A stretch of 44,824 nt of DNA from the NCBI GenBank assembly GCA_017532345.1, contig JAFXJJ010000102.1, forward strand, positions 1 through 44,824, read 5' to 3'. Position 1 is the first letter of the stretch. Each line of letters opens with the position of its first letter. Shown in pieces: positions 44,538 through 44,824 of this stretch. Both the position numbers and the translations under genes were made by a program. The notes under the pieces were generated by a model. The model did no database searches. It was not told the DNA's origin and saw nothing but the letters and a program-made list of their open reading frames with translations. Source of the DNA: Erysipelotrichales bacterium (GTDB lineage Bacteria > Bacillota_I > Bacilli_A > Erysipelotrichales > Erysipelotrichaceae).

Positions 44538-44824
44538 ATGAAAATTATTAAGAGAATCATCATTGTTTTTGTGGTAATGTTTATATGTTTTAAAGTAATA
44601 TCTTATTGTTTTTATCCGGAAATAGAAATAAGAAATTTTGTTAATCATAATTATATAGAATTAGAGGAAATTGCTTATGATTATTTAGTTAATAAAATTT
44701 CAGTTAAAGAATATAAAGGTGTTGAAATTGAAGGTATTTTTAAAGGTGATACAGACATTGTACAGTTTTATTATAGTGGATTTGGTATAGCTCCTGCTTC
44801 TACATACTATGGCTTTTATTATTC
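44538..44824 (+). CDS. Membrane-anchored protein, truncated by the window end
   Basis: An ORF starts at ATG 44538 behind GTGAGGAT and is open to the last base (95 codons visible). It begins MKIIKR followed by one hydrophobic helix (IIIVFVVMFICFKVISYCF), then a soluble part with charged beta-like stretches (GVEIEGIFKGDTDIVQFYY). No family recognised. It is likely co-transcribed with the XRE membrane regulator. Confidence 0.7.
   Translation, partial: MKIIKRIIIVFVVMFICFKVISYCFYPEIEIRNFVNHNYIELEEIAYDYLVNKISVKEYKGVEIEGIFKGDTDIVQFYYSGFGIAPASTYYGFYY

Noticed and set aside
1..44824. CRISPR array, prompted by the Csm6-like gene
   Set aside because: No regularly spaced repeat-spacer pattern was seen in any intergenic gap; the gaps near 39-40.5 kb are too short to hold one.
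1..44824. Insertion sequences, integrases or attachment sites
   Set aside because: No transposase or recombinase motif and no long flanking repeats were found, including around the tRNA-Glu gene.

Overview
The window is a low-GC, densely coded stretch of a Bacillota (Firmicutes) chromosome. Strong GGAGG/GGTGAT ribosome binding sites, a T-box leader, B. subtilis-like core gene order (mnmA, recD2, alaS, ireB, ruvX, mltG, udk), anaerobic NrdDG without an aerobic reductase here, and a B. subtilis-like tRNA-Glu all fit a gut-type anaerobe, perhaps of the Erysipelotrichia. That placement is inference; no rRNA is present.

Layout. 1-9.5 kb: tRNA thiolation (mnmA), CPBP membrane protease, recD2, a small membrane-peptide ORF, an alanine T-box and alaS, then ireB-ruvX-DUF1292-mltG. 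9.5-13 kb: uridine kinase, an MFS transporter, a membrane protein of unknown function, a HAD phosphatase and a convergent small membrane protein. 13.2-15.5 kb: gltX, a separately promoted tRNA-Glu(CTC) and a frameshifted GNAT gene. 15.5-20.2 kb: an XRE/helical-repeat regulator, then a Crp/Fnr-type regulator divergent from nrdD-nrdG with a perfect 16-bp palindrome between them. 20.2-24.4 kb: AlkD-like protein, a phosphodiesterase-type enzyme, a small hypothetical, and on the minus strand a second Crp/Fnr regulator followed by a VanY-like peptidase with an Asp-to-Asn change in its zinc motif. 24.6-29 kb: a four-gene legionaminic-acid-type sugar cluster (legB, legC, ptmE-like, legG). 29.1-31.6 kb: Lrp regulator, aminotransferase and proC. 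31.7-36.5 kb: PopT (DUF368), TldE/TldD and TraB. 36.6-38.5 kb: glutamine-dependent NAD synthetase. 38.5-40.5 kb: an accessory-looking patch with a deleted glycosidase-like relic and an orphan CARF-HEPN ribonuclease of the Csm6 type. 40.5-44.8 kb: FMN_bind-like lipoprotein, Gx transporter, TSCPD protein, a 47-aa ORF, long-form HPF, a two-TM protein, a zinc-dependent phospholipase C-like protein, an XRE membrane regulator and a truncated gene at the end.

The most notable items are the Csm6-like protein with no CRISPR array or type III effector genes in view; the two Crp/Fnr regulators, each with a near-ideal palindrome placed where it could control its own promoter (and nrdDG in one case); and the partial nonulosonic-acid pathway. 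All functional calls come from reading motifs in the translated sequence; no database search was run.
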